Source: Solen grandis
Lineage: Eukaryota > Mollusca > Bivalvia > Adapedonta > Solenidae
Reading direction: 5' to 3'
Length of the DNA stretch: 64,000 bases
Assembly: GCA_021229015.1 (NCBI GenBank)
Contig: CM037781.1
Span: forward strand, 39,725,897-39,789,896
A program made the position numbers and the translations under genes. Shown here one piece after another: positions 45,225 through 58,100 of this stretch. The notes below the pieces were generated by a model. It was given only the letters and a program-made list of their open reading frames with translations. It made no database searches and was not told the origin of the DNA. Each line of letters starts with the position of its first letter. Position 1 is the stretch's first letter.

Positions 45225-46995
45225 TATTGAATATAGAAGTTAATACAAAGAAATAATGATGCATAATAATGTAAGATTTAATACTTAAATCATCATTATC
45301 ATAAATATGTACTTATATTCAAAAATAAGCTTTATTTTTTTATTTTTTTCATTTTTATCTTCTTAAGTTGATATTGAGAAAGCATAAATATGAATCTTAT
45401 TTGATGACGCATCCATTTACTATCAAGCAGATAAAAACAACACAATAATTGTTTTCTTACGTTATTCAATCGATTTTAAAAGTTTTTTTTATTCTTTATT
45501 TAGAATTTATTTCTTCGTAAGCATATGATTTAACAAATATTCATTGCAATTTGATCTACATAATTAAATTGTAAAAAAAAACTACTTTGAAATCATTGAC
45601 TTTCAACCTTTAAATTGATTGAGTTTTACATATGCAAAAATAGATGGTAACAAAGGCATGCAGAGGTGTAAACAAAATCATGAAACTATTTTTTTTATTT
45701 CTATGTAATTAACGTTATAAACGTCTTGAAACTTTCAACAAATCATAGGTAGATATACATGTATTTGTCATTTTCTTCAGGTTTCAACTTATACTAAGTT
45801 TCGACATTTTTGAAAATTTAAATTCATTGATCCGATTGGCGATTTTATATGATTTTTAGTATGCATGACGTCATAACCACGTGACTAAACAAACATTTCT
45901 TAAAGCATGCATCACTTCAATTTTAACTCTTTCAAATCTGAAGATTTAATTAAGATTGACTAAAAATTCACGATGCCAAAGCGACAAAAATATTTTTCAA
46001 TGACGTCATAACCACGTGACGTAAGAGATAATAATTTAGAAAATAGAATGTTAACCTCTATGCCGATATGCTGTCCAATTTCTATGTTTCTAACGCATCA
46101 GGGGGCTTTGTAACATTTTAATATATTTTAAGGACCAAAGTTCGAAACTAGGTATTGCCATGAAATCTTAATCTTTTCGAATTTGGAAATTTGAATGCAA
46201 AGGTGCGCATCTAAATTCTAACGAACATCTTCAGTGGAAATAAAGATAATCCGACTAGAATTTAAGGCTCTAAAACGCGAACACGCTTTTGATGTTGACG
46301 TCAAATATGACGTCATTTGACAACCTTGAAAATTAAAAAAAAAAATGAATGTATAAAAAGATACCTTTTTATCGCTGCAATTTCTATTTAAAAAACAATG
46401 ACTAAAAATGTATGATGCCAGAGCGAGAGAAATATTTGAAAAAAATAGGATTTTGTCCATTAAAAATATTTAAAAATTATTGAAAAAATAGATTTTGTCC
46501 TTTAAATGACGTCATAACCATGTGACTTAAGAAAAAATATTTCAGAGAAAAGAAAGTAGACATCTGAGCCAATAAACTGTCCAATTTTCATGCTTCTAAC
46601 TCATCAGTTGCCTTTGTAACATTGAATAATATTTTAAGGACCAAAGTTCGAAACTCGGTTTTGCCATAAATTCTTAAATTTTTCGAATTTGAAAAATTGA
46701 TAGACAAGGTGCACATCTACATCATAACGAACATCTTTTGTGAAAATATCAAGATTTTCCGACTAGAATTGAAGGCTCTAGAGCGCGAACAAGCTTTTAA
46801 AGCTGACGTCAAATATGACGTCATTTGACGTCATTGAAAATTAAAAATAATTGAATGAAACCTTTTTTGCTGCATTTTCACGCAAATCTTTGAAAAAATA
46901 GGATTTTTTCCTTTAAATGACGTCATAACCACGTGAATGAAGAAAATATATTTCAGAGAAAAGAAAGTAGTCCTCTGGGCCAATAATCTGTCCAA
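45225..46995 (-). repeat. Right arm of the large inverted repeat
   Basis: It reads, reversed, like 1-2,150. CTGTCCAA unit starts lie at 46,071, 46,577 and 46,988, so there are about three units of 411-506 bp against two in the left arm. By eye the arm contains about nine TGACGTCA or near sites and several CACGTG boxes. It runs straight into the scaffold gap, so its outer end is unknown. Confidence 0.8.
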
Positions 46996-47095
46996 NNNNN
47001 NNNNNNNNNNNNNNNNNNNNNNNNNNNNNNNNNNNNNNNNNNNNNNNNNNNNNNNNNNNNNNNNNNNNNNNNNNNNNNNNNNNNNNNNNNNNNNN
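46996..47095. other. Scaffold gap (100 N)
   Basis: Exactly 100 ambiguous bases, the usual placeholder for a gap of unknown size. Adjacency of the sequence after it is only as good as the scaffolding. Confidence 0.99.
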
Positions 47096-48009
47096 AACAC
47101 AATTTACATTATTTTTATGTGAGACTCAGACACATTATGCCATCTTTTCATAAGTCTGGATTTAAACGTTTTTTTTAGCATGGGGGTTTATAAGAAATTT
47201 CAAATATTAAATAACTGGAAAATTGAAAGATCATTTTGAAAAAGGAAAATTATACATTATTAATAAGCAAAACCCCACTTTTGGGAAAAAAAAAGATGTG
47301 ATTTTTTTTTTTTTGGGGTTTTGTGTGTGTGTGTGTTTTTGTGCGCGCGTGCGCGTGTGTGTCCTTAAATGCATGTTATGAATATGCTCTTTTGGGGGAC
47401 GGGTGAATTTTTTTTTAAAAATACAGATACTTCGGGAATGTCCAAAAACCCTTGCATTTTATTTTATCAATTATTGTGGGTCAGATGAAACGAACGATAT
47501 ACAAAATTATGAATTATAAATTTAACAGAAGGGTAAATAATAAACTTTCCCTAAAATAACCTATACTCTCGGTTACCCGACCCCCAACGTTTATCCGAGC
47601 TTTTAAATTTTTCCGGCAGTCATCGGTAAATCGAAATTGCTACTGTTTTTCCAGCATTTTTAGAATTATGTCACATAATTTTGGGTTTTAAAAACGTATA
47701 TTGTAAAATCCGACAAAACTTAATCTTGAAAAGGAGTTAACCAGCGAGATCAGGAAAGGCTAGTCAAAAAAAAAAAAAAAAAACCTCTAGGCTGTAAAGA
47801 AAACCCCCCCTTTTCTTAAACATCCACATATTTGTCGTCAAGGGAAAGGGGGGGGAAGGCTGTTTTATTTATTTTTTTTTCTTTTTTTTTTATTTATTTA
47901 TTTTTTTTTTTTTTTTGAGATCCATTATGGACATGCAAATTTTTTTGAAAACCAAAAAGCCTAGAGGGGCCGAAATTTGCGCCATATATTTTGCTTTTGA
48001 TAACAACTG

Positions 48010-48480
48010 TGTTTCTGTGTCGAGTAACAAATTTTTTTTGGGGGAAAAAAAAAATTTTTATTTTTTTAATTTTTTTTTGTCGAGATAACATTGACATTAA
48101 AGTATTGTGTCGAATAAACCATTTAACAAAAAATGGGATTGGGGTCGAGATAAAATTGTCATATATGTATTGTTTTTGAGTTTAAAATTTTACATTTATG
48201 TATTGTGTTTGAGATAACATTTTAAAATATATGTATTGTGTCGAGTTTAAACAAACTAAAGACATGCATGTATTGTGTCGAGTAACAATTTAAATAATGT
48301 ATTTTTGTCGAGATAACCCCTTTGGGCATGCATGTATTTTGTCGAGTAACATTTGACTATATGTATTGTGTCGAGAAAAAAACACTTTTTGGAAAAATTT
48401 AATGGTATTGTGTCGAGATAAAACAAATTTTTAACATTTAAAATGTATTGTGTCGGATAAAATTTGACATTTTTTGTAAT
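48010..48480 (+). repeat. Minisatellite with unit around ATGTATTGTGTCGAGATAAC
   Basis: About a dozen occurrences of TGTATTGTGTCGAG(T)(A)TAAC-like words spaced about 30-45 bp, with variable A/T fillers. The surrounding sequence errors blur the period. Confidence 0.8.
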
Positions 48481-49014
48481 TATTAAGGAGACGTATAGTG
48501 TGATTAACATATGAATATTTAATAATCATTACTGAAATCACTGCACTAAAAAGGTCCTCGACACTTTTTTCTTTGTCTCAAAAATATTTTGTTGATACAT
48601 GTAGTAAGATTAATCACCATTTTTGTTGATTTTGTGAATGCTTTAATGAGCGAAAAAAGGGGCCCCCCCCCCCCCCCTTTAAAAAAAACCCAAGAAAGAA
48701 AAAAGAGAGGGGTTAATAAAATTGAAAAATTTAAAAAAACAAAAAATTTAAAGTCGGGGGAAAAAGGGGAAAATTTTTAGGATTTTTTATCATTAAGAAA
48801 AGAAGGGCGAATAAATTTTTTAAAAAAAAAGGGGGGGGGGGCCCGAAGGGGGAAAAAGGAGGTTTAAAAAAGAAATTTTCAGGGGGGGGGGGGGGGGGGA
48901 AATCCGTGTTTTTATTAAAAAAAACCCCAGATTCTGGATTTAAAAAAAGTAAAAAAATAATATAAAACCCAGTGGGGTCAAGCCCCTCCCCCCCTTTTTT
49001 TTAACATATTTTAA

Positions 49015-49400
49015 GCACCGTCCCCGGGGGCCGGGGGGTTGGCGTCCGATCGACGCGGGAGGTCGTGGACTCCCCCCCCCGGGGCCTCCCCCCCCTCTTT
49101 TTGCTTTTTTTTTAACAAAACCAAATCTCGGGGGGTTGGGCCCCCCCCGATCCCCCTTTTGATCCGCGCATGTAAAAAAACATCAAAACAAATTCGGGTT
49201 TTGGCCCAAGTTGGATATTTTAAAACTCCCATTACAAATTCTTTTAATTTCAAGGGGCCAGGGAATCATACTCAAAAAAGGGAAAAAATTGGATTTTAAA
49301 GTAAAAAGCATCGCTTTTAATACGGCCCGTTGATGGGGGGTTTAAGCGTCCCTCAGTAACCGGGAGGTCGGGGGGTCCCCCCCCGGCCCCGCATAAAAAC
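49015..49400 (+). repeat. Two distorted tRNA-like SINE heads
   Basis: GGCGTCCGATCGACGCGGGA followed by GGTCGTGGACTCCC (about 49,040), and GCGTCCCTCAGTAACCGGGA followed by GGTCGGGGGGTCCC (about 49,347), share the layout of an A-box/B-box head with inflated G and C runs. Confidence 0.35.
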
Positions 49401-50579
49401 CTTAATGTTAAAAATTACTGGCACAATGAATACATTCTGGCGCTCAGACTTAAGGGCCTGGTGAGTATCTGAAAATTGAAAAAAAAAGACGGGAAATACG
49501 GTGGGATTTAAAAAAAAGAAAAGGACATTAGCCTTCAATCAGTATTTATGGGTTTGAAAAAAGTTGAAGCCTCCAAATTTTTTTTCTTTGGGAAAAAAAA
49601 ACGCTTCCCTGGGGACGTCGCTATTGATAAAATTTACTTCAAAGCGAGGGTAAATCATATAAAAAGCAAGTCAAGTCAAAGGGCCCCCCGAAAACTGGGG
49701 TTAAACCTGAAAAATTTTAAACCCCTTTTTTTGATATGATATAAGAAAAGAGAAAAAAAAAGAAGGGATTTTGGAGTAAATTAACGATTTTTAAATTAAA
49801 AAAGGGAAAAATTTTCGAGCGTCTTTTAAAAAATCTTTTTTTAAAACCCCCCCTTTTTTCCCTTTTTTTTGGCCCCCGTTTTTAAACAGATATAATTTAA
49901 AATACCACGTTCTTTTTTAAACCCCCTTTTTAAAATTTTGATAAAATTTCCATTGAAAAATATAGTACAAACCCCTCAAAAAACTTACCACCTTGTGCTT
50001 TATGCAGGAAGTGAGATTCAATGTGTGTAAAACCTATAATAACCAGTTTTAAAATTTCGGGGGGAAAACCCGAAATACACCCCCGACAATTCATTTTTTT
50101 TCACGCCTCTACCCCGATTTAAAAAACACTACTTGTGAAAAAGGTTTGGAGGATGCCGGTTCATTATCTTTGGGGTTATTTTTTTACTTTTAAAACTTTA
50201 CGGCCGACTATAGGTTTTTTATAAAACAGCTCCAAAAAAATTCGCTTTACGCCATACGAAATTTTACGTAGCGCTTAAGGAGCTGTTTTTATCAATTGAT
50301 TTATGATAAAAAAAATATCGGGAAAAACCCTGTAAACTCCAAAAAAATTTTCCCCGTTTGTTTTTTTTTTTTTTTTGCCAATGCTAAAACCTGAAAAACC
50401 CTTGCCAAAAATTTTAAAAAAGGGCCCATATTTGCCACAAATGTTCCCCCAAAACCCCAAAGTCTGTAAAAGGTCAATGACATGCATGCTTGTTACTTTT
50501 TTTTTTATGGTTTATATTATTTTTGAAATTGAATTGGTTTTCTCTTCTCCCCCCTTTGTTAACAATGGCCCTTTTTTTT

Positions 50580-51140
50580 TTTTAGCCCCACCTGAGCATA
50601 GCCGGGGGGGTTTTTTTGGGGGTTTACTTGATTTTTTCCGCCCCCCCGCCCGGTCCGCCCGGGGCCTCGTCCGTCGTCCGCAAAAATTTTGTTTTTTTAC
50701 CCCATTTGGGCCACTTTTTTCCCCCAATTTTTCCCCTCAAATTGGTCAAATGTTTTTTTTGGTGATATTTGAACCCTTTCAAAAAGGGGTCGGGGTTGGA
50801 CCCAAAAAAGTGGGGAAGGCCAAAATCTTAAAAAATTTTTTTTTCAACAGGGGCCCATTTTGATAAATTTTCCCCCCCCCCAAACTTAGTAGAATGTTTG
50901 TCTTGATGTTATTTTAAACCCCTTTTTCGAAAAGGGTGGTTTTGGACCCAAAAAAAGGGTAAGGTCAAATCTTAAAAAAAAACCTTTGTTTACACACAAG
51001 GGGGCCACAATTTTGAAAAATTTTCCTCAAATTTTCGTAAAGAAAGTTTGTCTTGATGATTCTCGAACCAGTTCGAAAAGGGGGGGGGCCCGGCCCGAAA
51101 AGGGGTAAATAGGTCAAATCTTAAAAATTTTAAAAAGGCC
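50580..51140 (+). mobile_element. Distorted element with CCGTCGTCCG head and GTTTGTCTTGATGAT units
   Basis: The head CCCCACCTGAGCATAGCC and TCGTCCGTCGTCCG is followed by at least three units with AGAATGTTTGTCTTGATG or close, and GGTCAAATCTTA. It is related to the fragment at 13,217-13,330. Open frames across it are artefacts. Confidence 0.65.
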
Positions 51141-51875
51141 CGGTTCAATTTTTCCCCTTTTAATTTTTAAAAATTTTTTTGGGAAAACCCTTTACTTTCT
51201 CCAGTAAAGTATGACAAAAAATTTTTTAACCACGGGCACTGTTTTGCATTGAACTAAAAATGATTCATAGTTTATGTTTTCTGACAAAACTTGCAAAAAT
51301 TTAACTTGTAAGGAAAAAAAAGGGGTTTTTTTTTCAGGTGGGCTTCTTTGGGGCCATTTGGGCCCCCTCTTGTTTTTTTTTTACAATCAATTCGCAATAA
51401 TTTTTTAATGAAAAATTTAAGATATTGGTGTTGCTTTTTTTTTTTTAAAAAATATTTTGGGCCGTGTATGTGTGTGTATAAAAACAAATATGTTTTGAAA
51501 TTCAAATGCATGCATGTAGGTAGATAAAATTTATGTTTATTTGAAAAAAATACCCATAGAAAAACAATTTTGAAAGTATGTCCCGTATACTTTGCGTATG
51601 TAAATGGAGTATATTTTTAAAAATTAATATCAAAATTTTATTGTAGTGAAAATTCTGTGTGTGGGTAAAAGTATACCCATCAAAAAATTTAGCATCAAAA
51701 ACATTTTTTTTTTTTTTTTTTTGGATTTCCAGTCTGTAAAAAAAATTTTTTAAGTATTGATATGTTTAAACTTTTTACAATAATGCTATCCATTCCCTAA
51801 ATTTACTTTAATTTAACCTTTTAAACGGGATAACGTAAAAAAAACCCTTGATTTCTTTAAGATCCTCTTTTTTTG

Positions 51876-52110
51876 ATGGGGCACCCGTGGCCGGAGGGAA
51901 AGTCCTGATTTTTAAAACACTCAGTCCCTCACCGCGGGGGTTCGCCCCCCGGGGGGGGGGTATTGGTTTTTCAGTGGGAAAGTTTTCCAGCGGGTTTGGG
52001 GTGGTCGGGGGTTTCTCCCGGGTTTTCCGCGCATTGGGGGTTTTTTCCTCCACCTGAATTAGGGGGCGCGCTTTTGGCTGAAATACTGTCGAAGCGGGGT
52101 AAATCAAATA
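51876..52110 (+). mobile_element. Distorted copy of SINE family 1
   Basis: It follows the SINE at 41,543-41,803 from head (CCGTGGCCGGAGGG against CTGTGGCCGAGCGG) through CCTCACCGC, TTTTTCCTCCACCTG-AATTAG to GAAATACTGTCGAAGCG. Differences are mainly run-length changes and swaps to a neighbouring base. Confidence 0.85.
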
Positions 52111-52599
52111 GTCAAGTAAACCCCCTTTTCTTTTTTTTGAATTTTCTCCTGATAAAGGAAAAAAAAACCCATTTTCATTGTTTTTTTAAATGTCCCAAGC
52201 TTTCAGAGGGTTACAATTTTTTTAAATTTTTTTTTTTTTTTTTCACGAATTTATTTAAATTTAAAAAAAAGGGGAAAGCCCAAATTTTAAATTCGGTGTT
52301 AAACAAAACAAAATTTTTATGCTCGTTTGTTTTTTAAAATGCTGTTCGACATTTTTTTCACCTGCAGCAAAAAAAAAAATTTTTAAAAAGTTGCAAACGC
52401 GATAAAAATTTAAAAAATTTTTTTGTTTTTTTCAAAAGCTTTTTTTTTAACCCCCTTTTTCTTTTTTTAAATCAAAATTTTTTTTGGGGTTTATTTTAAA
52501 GTATTACACCAAATTTTAAAAAAAAACCGCCCCCCAAAAAAAACAACTTTTTAAAAAAAACACCAAATCCTGGATCAAATCATAAATTTGTTTTTTTGG

Positions 52600-52890
52600 G
52601 TTTAAAGTCCCACCGACAGTTTTTCAGTCTTTGAGACGATGTTACTTGAGCGTTATAGTGCTGCCACACGCGTTCACGCCGTAACATTGGCATGATACCC
52701 CCCCCGTACTTTTCCTGACAAAAAACCCCAAACCAGCCGGGAAACCCCCCCCTTTTATAGCGACCCCCAAAAGCAAGGGGGAAATAACTACCCTTTTTAC
52801 GTTTTGGGGTATTCGGGCCGGGGATCGAACCCCCCCCCCCCCGGGGTTCCCGGGGGACGCCTGGGCCATTTGGGCCACGGGCCCCCGGGG
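52600..52890 (-). mobile_element. Distorted copy of tRNA-derived SINE family 2
   Basis: CACCGACAGTTTTTCAGTCT, ACTTGAGCGTTATAGTGCTG and GGGCCGGGGATCGAACCCCC (minus-strand B box) are in the same order as at 35,731-36,505. Confidence 0.7.
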
Positions 52891-52940
52891 GCCCCTAATT
52901 TTTGTACATAAATTATTAGTGTATAGGGTGGACTGAAAAA

Positions 52941-53025
52941 CCGTGGTACCAAATTTTTTTTTTTATTTTTACCGTGGTACCAAAATTTTTTAAAATTTTT
53001 TTTGGGGTATTTATGGTACCAAATC
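52941..53025. repeat. Short repeat of (C)CGTGGTACCAAA
   Basis: Copies at about 52,941, 52,972 and 53,013, separated by T/A runs. Confidence 0.5.
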
Positions 53026-53589
53026 ATAGTAAAAATGGACAAAATAAAAACGGGTTTTAAAACCAAAAATCTATACCCCCGAATGGTAAATATAAAAACA
53101 GATTTATTTTTTTTTTTTAAAGGGGGACCACATCTTAACTTTTGAAAATTGAAAAATGCCTTTCGAAATTTTTGGGTTTTGGGCCCTAAAAAGGGGCCGT
53201 TTTTTTTCTTCTTTGTTTCAGTGAATTTCCACATCGTGGGGGGTTTTTTCGATCCACGCCATGTTTTCGTGACATCTTTTTACTTTTTAACATCTGCGTT
53301 GTTCTATGGCTATGATTTTTATCTTCTTTTTGTTGTGTTGTTCAAAAACCCCCGTTTTTTCCATGAGCATATAGTCTCTGTTCTGGTTGCATACTGTTGT
53401 CCAATTCATTGATTCCCATGTTTAAAAAAACCCAAATGGTTTTCAAAAATAGGGTTTGGGCTTTTGCTCCATCATTGCTTTGTCGTTCGATAAAACCCCA
53501 TAATTCGGGGAAAAATTCCGGGGGTTCTGTTTGTTCCGGGTTTGGGAGGGGAGAATATGACCGAAGGGTTTGATGCGGTGCACTTTTAT

Positions 53590-55100
53590 CCCTTTTGGGG
53601 TGGTTTTGCCTACTTTCTTGTTACGCCCCAATCAGAGAACGTTATTTCTATTAAATGATTCTTTTTTAAACCTTGACCTGGTTGGTTTGCTTTTCCCTTT
53701 TGGGCCCTTTGGACTTTGGGGTTTGGGGATTGACCTACTTTTTTTTTTAATACAAATTTTCTGTAAAATTAAAAACATTTCAACCCAAAATTTTAGTAGG
53801 TGACTTTTTTTTGTAACATTTTTGTAAAAATTTTTTGGGAAATTTTTGTAAATTTTTATTAAAAAAATTTGGGAAAATTTTTAAAAAAAGAAAATTTGAA
53901 TGGTTTTGGGAAAAAAAGGTTTACAAATTTGGGGTTTTTTCTTTCGAGACTTTTTGGGTTTTTGGGCCCCGAAAAGGGCCCTTTTTTTTTTTTTTTTCAC
54001 AGGTAGGGTTACTCATATTTGTCAAGTTTTCTTCGCAGGTTTCAACTTTTCATGGTGATAAAATGTGCTTAAAGGGAATTTTTTTAAGATATCATGTATT
54101 TATTTAAAAAAAAGAACTGCATCTTTTTGTCTATGTACCCTGGTGGGGTTTTTTTTTTTTAAGCGTGGGGGTTTTTATGGGGTTTGTATTTTAAGCAACT
54201 TTGGGTGTGGGGGTTTTTTTTGTCCATGTCAGATATGCGTTTATTATATGTGATTTTATCCATAGAAACGCAAAAAACGGGGGGCAAAAATTTTCTTTTT
54301 TTTGGTATTTTTTTTTACGGGTTTTTTAAAATTGAAAAAATGCCCTTTCGAGCCCATCGGGGTTGGGCCCCCAAAAAGGGGCCGTTTTTTTTTTTTCTCT
54401 TTTCCTTTTTCCCTTTTTGTATTCTTTACGAGGGCTCAAGTCCATTCTTAAAGGGGACCACCCAAGCGGACGTTTTTTGGATGTTTCCACTTTTTCCCGG
54501 GAAAAAAAAAAGTGATAGCACCACCAGCTTGTCTTTTTTCCAATTTGATCCCCGGGCATTCCACTTTCCCTTTCTTTTTTAAAAATTTTGTGAGGTCGTT
54601 GTTCCCCCTTTTTTGGGGTTTTCCCTCGGGAATAATTGTCCAAAAATTTTTTTCGGCTGCACGTTTTTTTGGGTGTTTTTTTGGGGTTGTTGCGGGGGGT
54701 TTTTTGCTTACTGGTTGCTGGGGGTTGGGGGGAGGTTTGGGGTTGATACTTTGGGTTTTGGTAGGGGTTTTGGGTACACCAGGGGGTGTACGACACTGGT
54801 GCCGGGTTACACTGTGGGAAATCATAAAAAACACCCTGTAGGGCGTTTTTAACGATATCGAAGTTACGTAGCTTTCCAGGGTTTGGGGGTTGGTTTTTAG
54901 ATACGATGCAGTGTCTTTTATGTTTTTGGGGGGAAATTGCCACTTTCTACGTTAGCGTACCCCAATCAAAAATTTAAATTTTCCCACCAAAAAAAAAAAA
55001 TTTCCCCCCCCTTGCCCCTAAGTTGGTTACTTTGTCTTGGGCCTTGACATTTGGGGATGGATTGACCTACTGCCCTTTATTTTTTTTTTCATAACTAAAA
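53590..55100. repeat. Two distorted copies of one unidentified segment
   Basis: 53,640-53,760 and 55,015-55,100 both read CTTG..TTGACCT/TTGACAT, then TTTGGGGATGGATTGACCTAC or close, then a T run. Nature unknown. Confidence 0.35.
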
Positions 55101-58100
55101 AAAGTTTTTTTTTTTTAAAAAAAAAATTTGAAATCACAAGCCCGAAAAAAACCGGGTTCAAAAGTGGGTTGTTTTAAGGAGAGGGAGGGGAATATATACA
55201 AAAACCAGTGTCAATGTCGGGAAATTTGTATGCTCAATGCTTGCACGGTTTCAAAATTTCCCTTTTTTGGGGGGGGCCCCCATAAAGTGTAGCCGGGCCC
55301 CCCCGGTTTTTTCGCAAAAAACCCCCCTACAGTGCGCTCCCATTATGGAAAGGTTTTTTGACCCTGATTTTCAGGTTTAGGGGGGACTCCAAGTAATTCA
55401 GGATCAAAAAACCCAAAAATAGGCCCCTTTTTTTCGGGGCCTAAAACTAACGAGAGGGAATATATCCAATTTTTAAGTGAAGATAAACAACAAAAAATAA
55501 ATTTTTTTTTTTCCCCCCTTTTTTTAAAACCTAGAACTTTGAAAAACAAAATATGAACAAACAAATGAAAAACAAATGAACAATGCAAACCTATGAACAA
55601 AAAACTAACACTTTAAAAAAAGTAAATTTGGGCCAAAATATTCGTCAGAAAATTTAAAACACGGGACGCCATCTCCAAACTTTGGTGGATTTTGCTGTGT
55701 TTTTGTTGGGTGTTTTAAAAATTTTTCTTCTTGCATTTGTAAATTTTAAAATTTTTTGGGGAAAACCCCAAAACCCCATTGGAAACGTTTTTAAAATTAA
55801 AAAGAGGTTGATCCCCTTCCGGAATTTTTTCTAAACCCCGTTTAAATCACATCCCCAAAAAAAGAAAAAGAAAAAAAAACAAACAAATGCCCCCCAAAAC
55901 AAAAAAGTTGTACCCCCTTAAATCTCATGAATTCCATGTAAGGGCCCCGCTTTCCAAAAAAAACTTTAAAAGTCAAATGGGGGTTTTTTGGGCCAAAACA
56001 ATAAAAATAGTAAGTCTTTTTTCTTTAAAAAAAACAACCCCCAAAGTTCCCCCGGGGTTAGTCGAATTGTGGGTATTCACTATGAAAAAATTTTTCAGTT
56101 TTGGCTACGTTGTGGTGGTTTTTCTTTAGCACATCCCCCGGCATTTGGGGGGCAGAATTGGTGTGATCCAAAATCTAAAAAAAATTTTTTCCTTTTTTCC
56201 CAAAACTTGTTTAATTTCGCCCCCCCCCCTTCGCACTCAAAAAATTTTCCCAAAGGTTGATTTTGGGTTTGTTCTACATAGCCTTTAAATTTCCCCCTCT
56301 GTTTAAAAAAAAAACAAGCTTTCTCAGCGCGTGTGGATCCTTTTTTTTAGTTCGCGTTCCTCTTTCCATCACTTAACATGTCCATTTTTTTTTAAAGCCC
56401 TGTTCAAAAAATCCGACCCACCCTTTTGCTGCTAAAAAAAAATTTTGGGGTTTTTGGGGGGCGACGGGGGTACAACAACACCAAAAATTTTCTTTACGAA
56501 TTTAAAGAGGTGTGCTGCCTTTCAGCCCACATGCTGGTTCAAAAATTTTTCCAATTTTTCGCCTATTCAATTGTTTTTTTTTCGTCAGTTTTTTATCCAG
56601 CGTTGTCCGTTTTTCTCATGGTTAATGTCTTTTGATTTCTCTAAACCCCTTTTTAAACTCTATCTGATTTTAAAAATTTTTGGGATCCCCCAAAAAACAT
56701 TGGGGGTCCCCAAAAGGGTACACAAAAAATAAAAACCCATTCGAAATTTCCCCTTTTTTTAGGGTGCAGCGCCCCTTCGACCCTTTATTGGCCCTTAAGT
56801 CAATGCCCCAAAAAGTGTGCCCCCCGCATGAAAAGTCCTTTTTTAGACCCTGGGGGGTTTAAACCGGTGAACCCCGGGGGTTGAGCGGGGAAAGTATTTT
56901 CAAAATTTTCCCGGGGGGAAAATTAGGGGGGAAGGCAAGTTTGTGGGCGCTTTTTCCTTTTTCCGTTTTTAACTTAGACAAGTTTTAAAGTTAAAAAAAA
57001 AAAGGGGTTGGGGTTCCAGATCACCGTTCATGTCTGTATTCTTTACCGGGTAGAATGATATTTTTGGGAAACTGCCCTTGAAATAAAGGAATTTTCGATT
57101 TTTGATCTTTGGCCTGGGGAAGGGTGAAATTTTTTCCCTCAGCTCGGGGTTTGGGGATCTTCATGCCATGTTGACATGGGGGTTTAAGTTTTGGGCCATA
57201 GGGGAAACGGTAAACGTCCGAAATTGAATCCAGCTTGAATTAACGGATTTTTGCCTTGCTCCAAACGGGAAAAAAATGACGGGGGTTTTTTTGAGCCCGG
57301 GGCCTTTATCTCTACACCTTGGGGAATACTTGTCTTCCCAAAAAAAGATCAAAGCAGCCGTCCGTTTTTCCAAAACCCACCCCGGTGGATACTTTTCTTT
57401 TTTTTAATAAATCCTTCTTTTTTTCCCGCAACTTATGCTCTTGCATATGCCCCCCCGGGGGTCGGGCTCCTTTTTTCCCCGACGTAGGCTGTGTTGTTTT
57501 ACGCCCGAAGAAAAAACAGAAAATTTCTAAATGTGGCCCCCGGACGCAAATGTGCAGATTATTGGTGTCATTTGTTGTTCGGGAAACACATCAATACTGC
57601 TAAAAAATGTGGAAAAAATTATTTACTGGGGGATGTTTCCCCCATCAGCGCCAAAATTGGGTGCCACATTTTACTTTTTGACTTTCGGGAAAAGCCTTTT
57701 TGTATAAGTCCCCCTTTTCTGTTTGGGGGGGGAAAATTTAAAAATTCAAGGGGGAGATGAATTGCTCAGTTGCACAGGATAATTTTCTGTCCACTGTCCC
57801 TTTTGCATTGCTGCATGGTAGGGGAACATTGCACATAAATTTCATTTTTGCTACACTACAAAAACCCCGTGTTGCATTTTTTCCCCAATAAAAAATACTG
57901 ACGGTCGCGATGAGTTTTTTTTTTTTTTGTTGCGTTCCTTACGTGCTGAAAGAAGAAGGGATGTCGTTTTTTAAAAAATTCAAAAGCTTTTTACCTCTCA
58001 GATTTTTCAGCCCCACATTTTCAACAATTTTTACCCCGTTTCTTGTCACTGTCTTTCATTTTGGCCAGAAGAATATTTTTAGGGCCCCTATACCTTTTTT

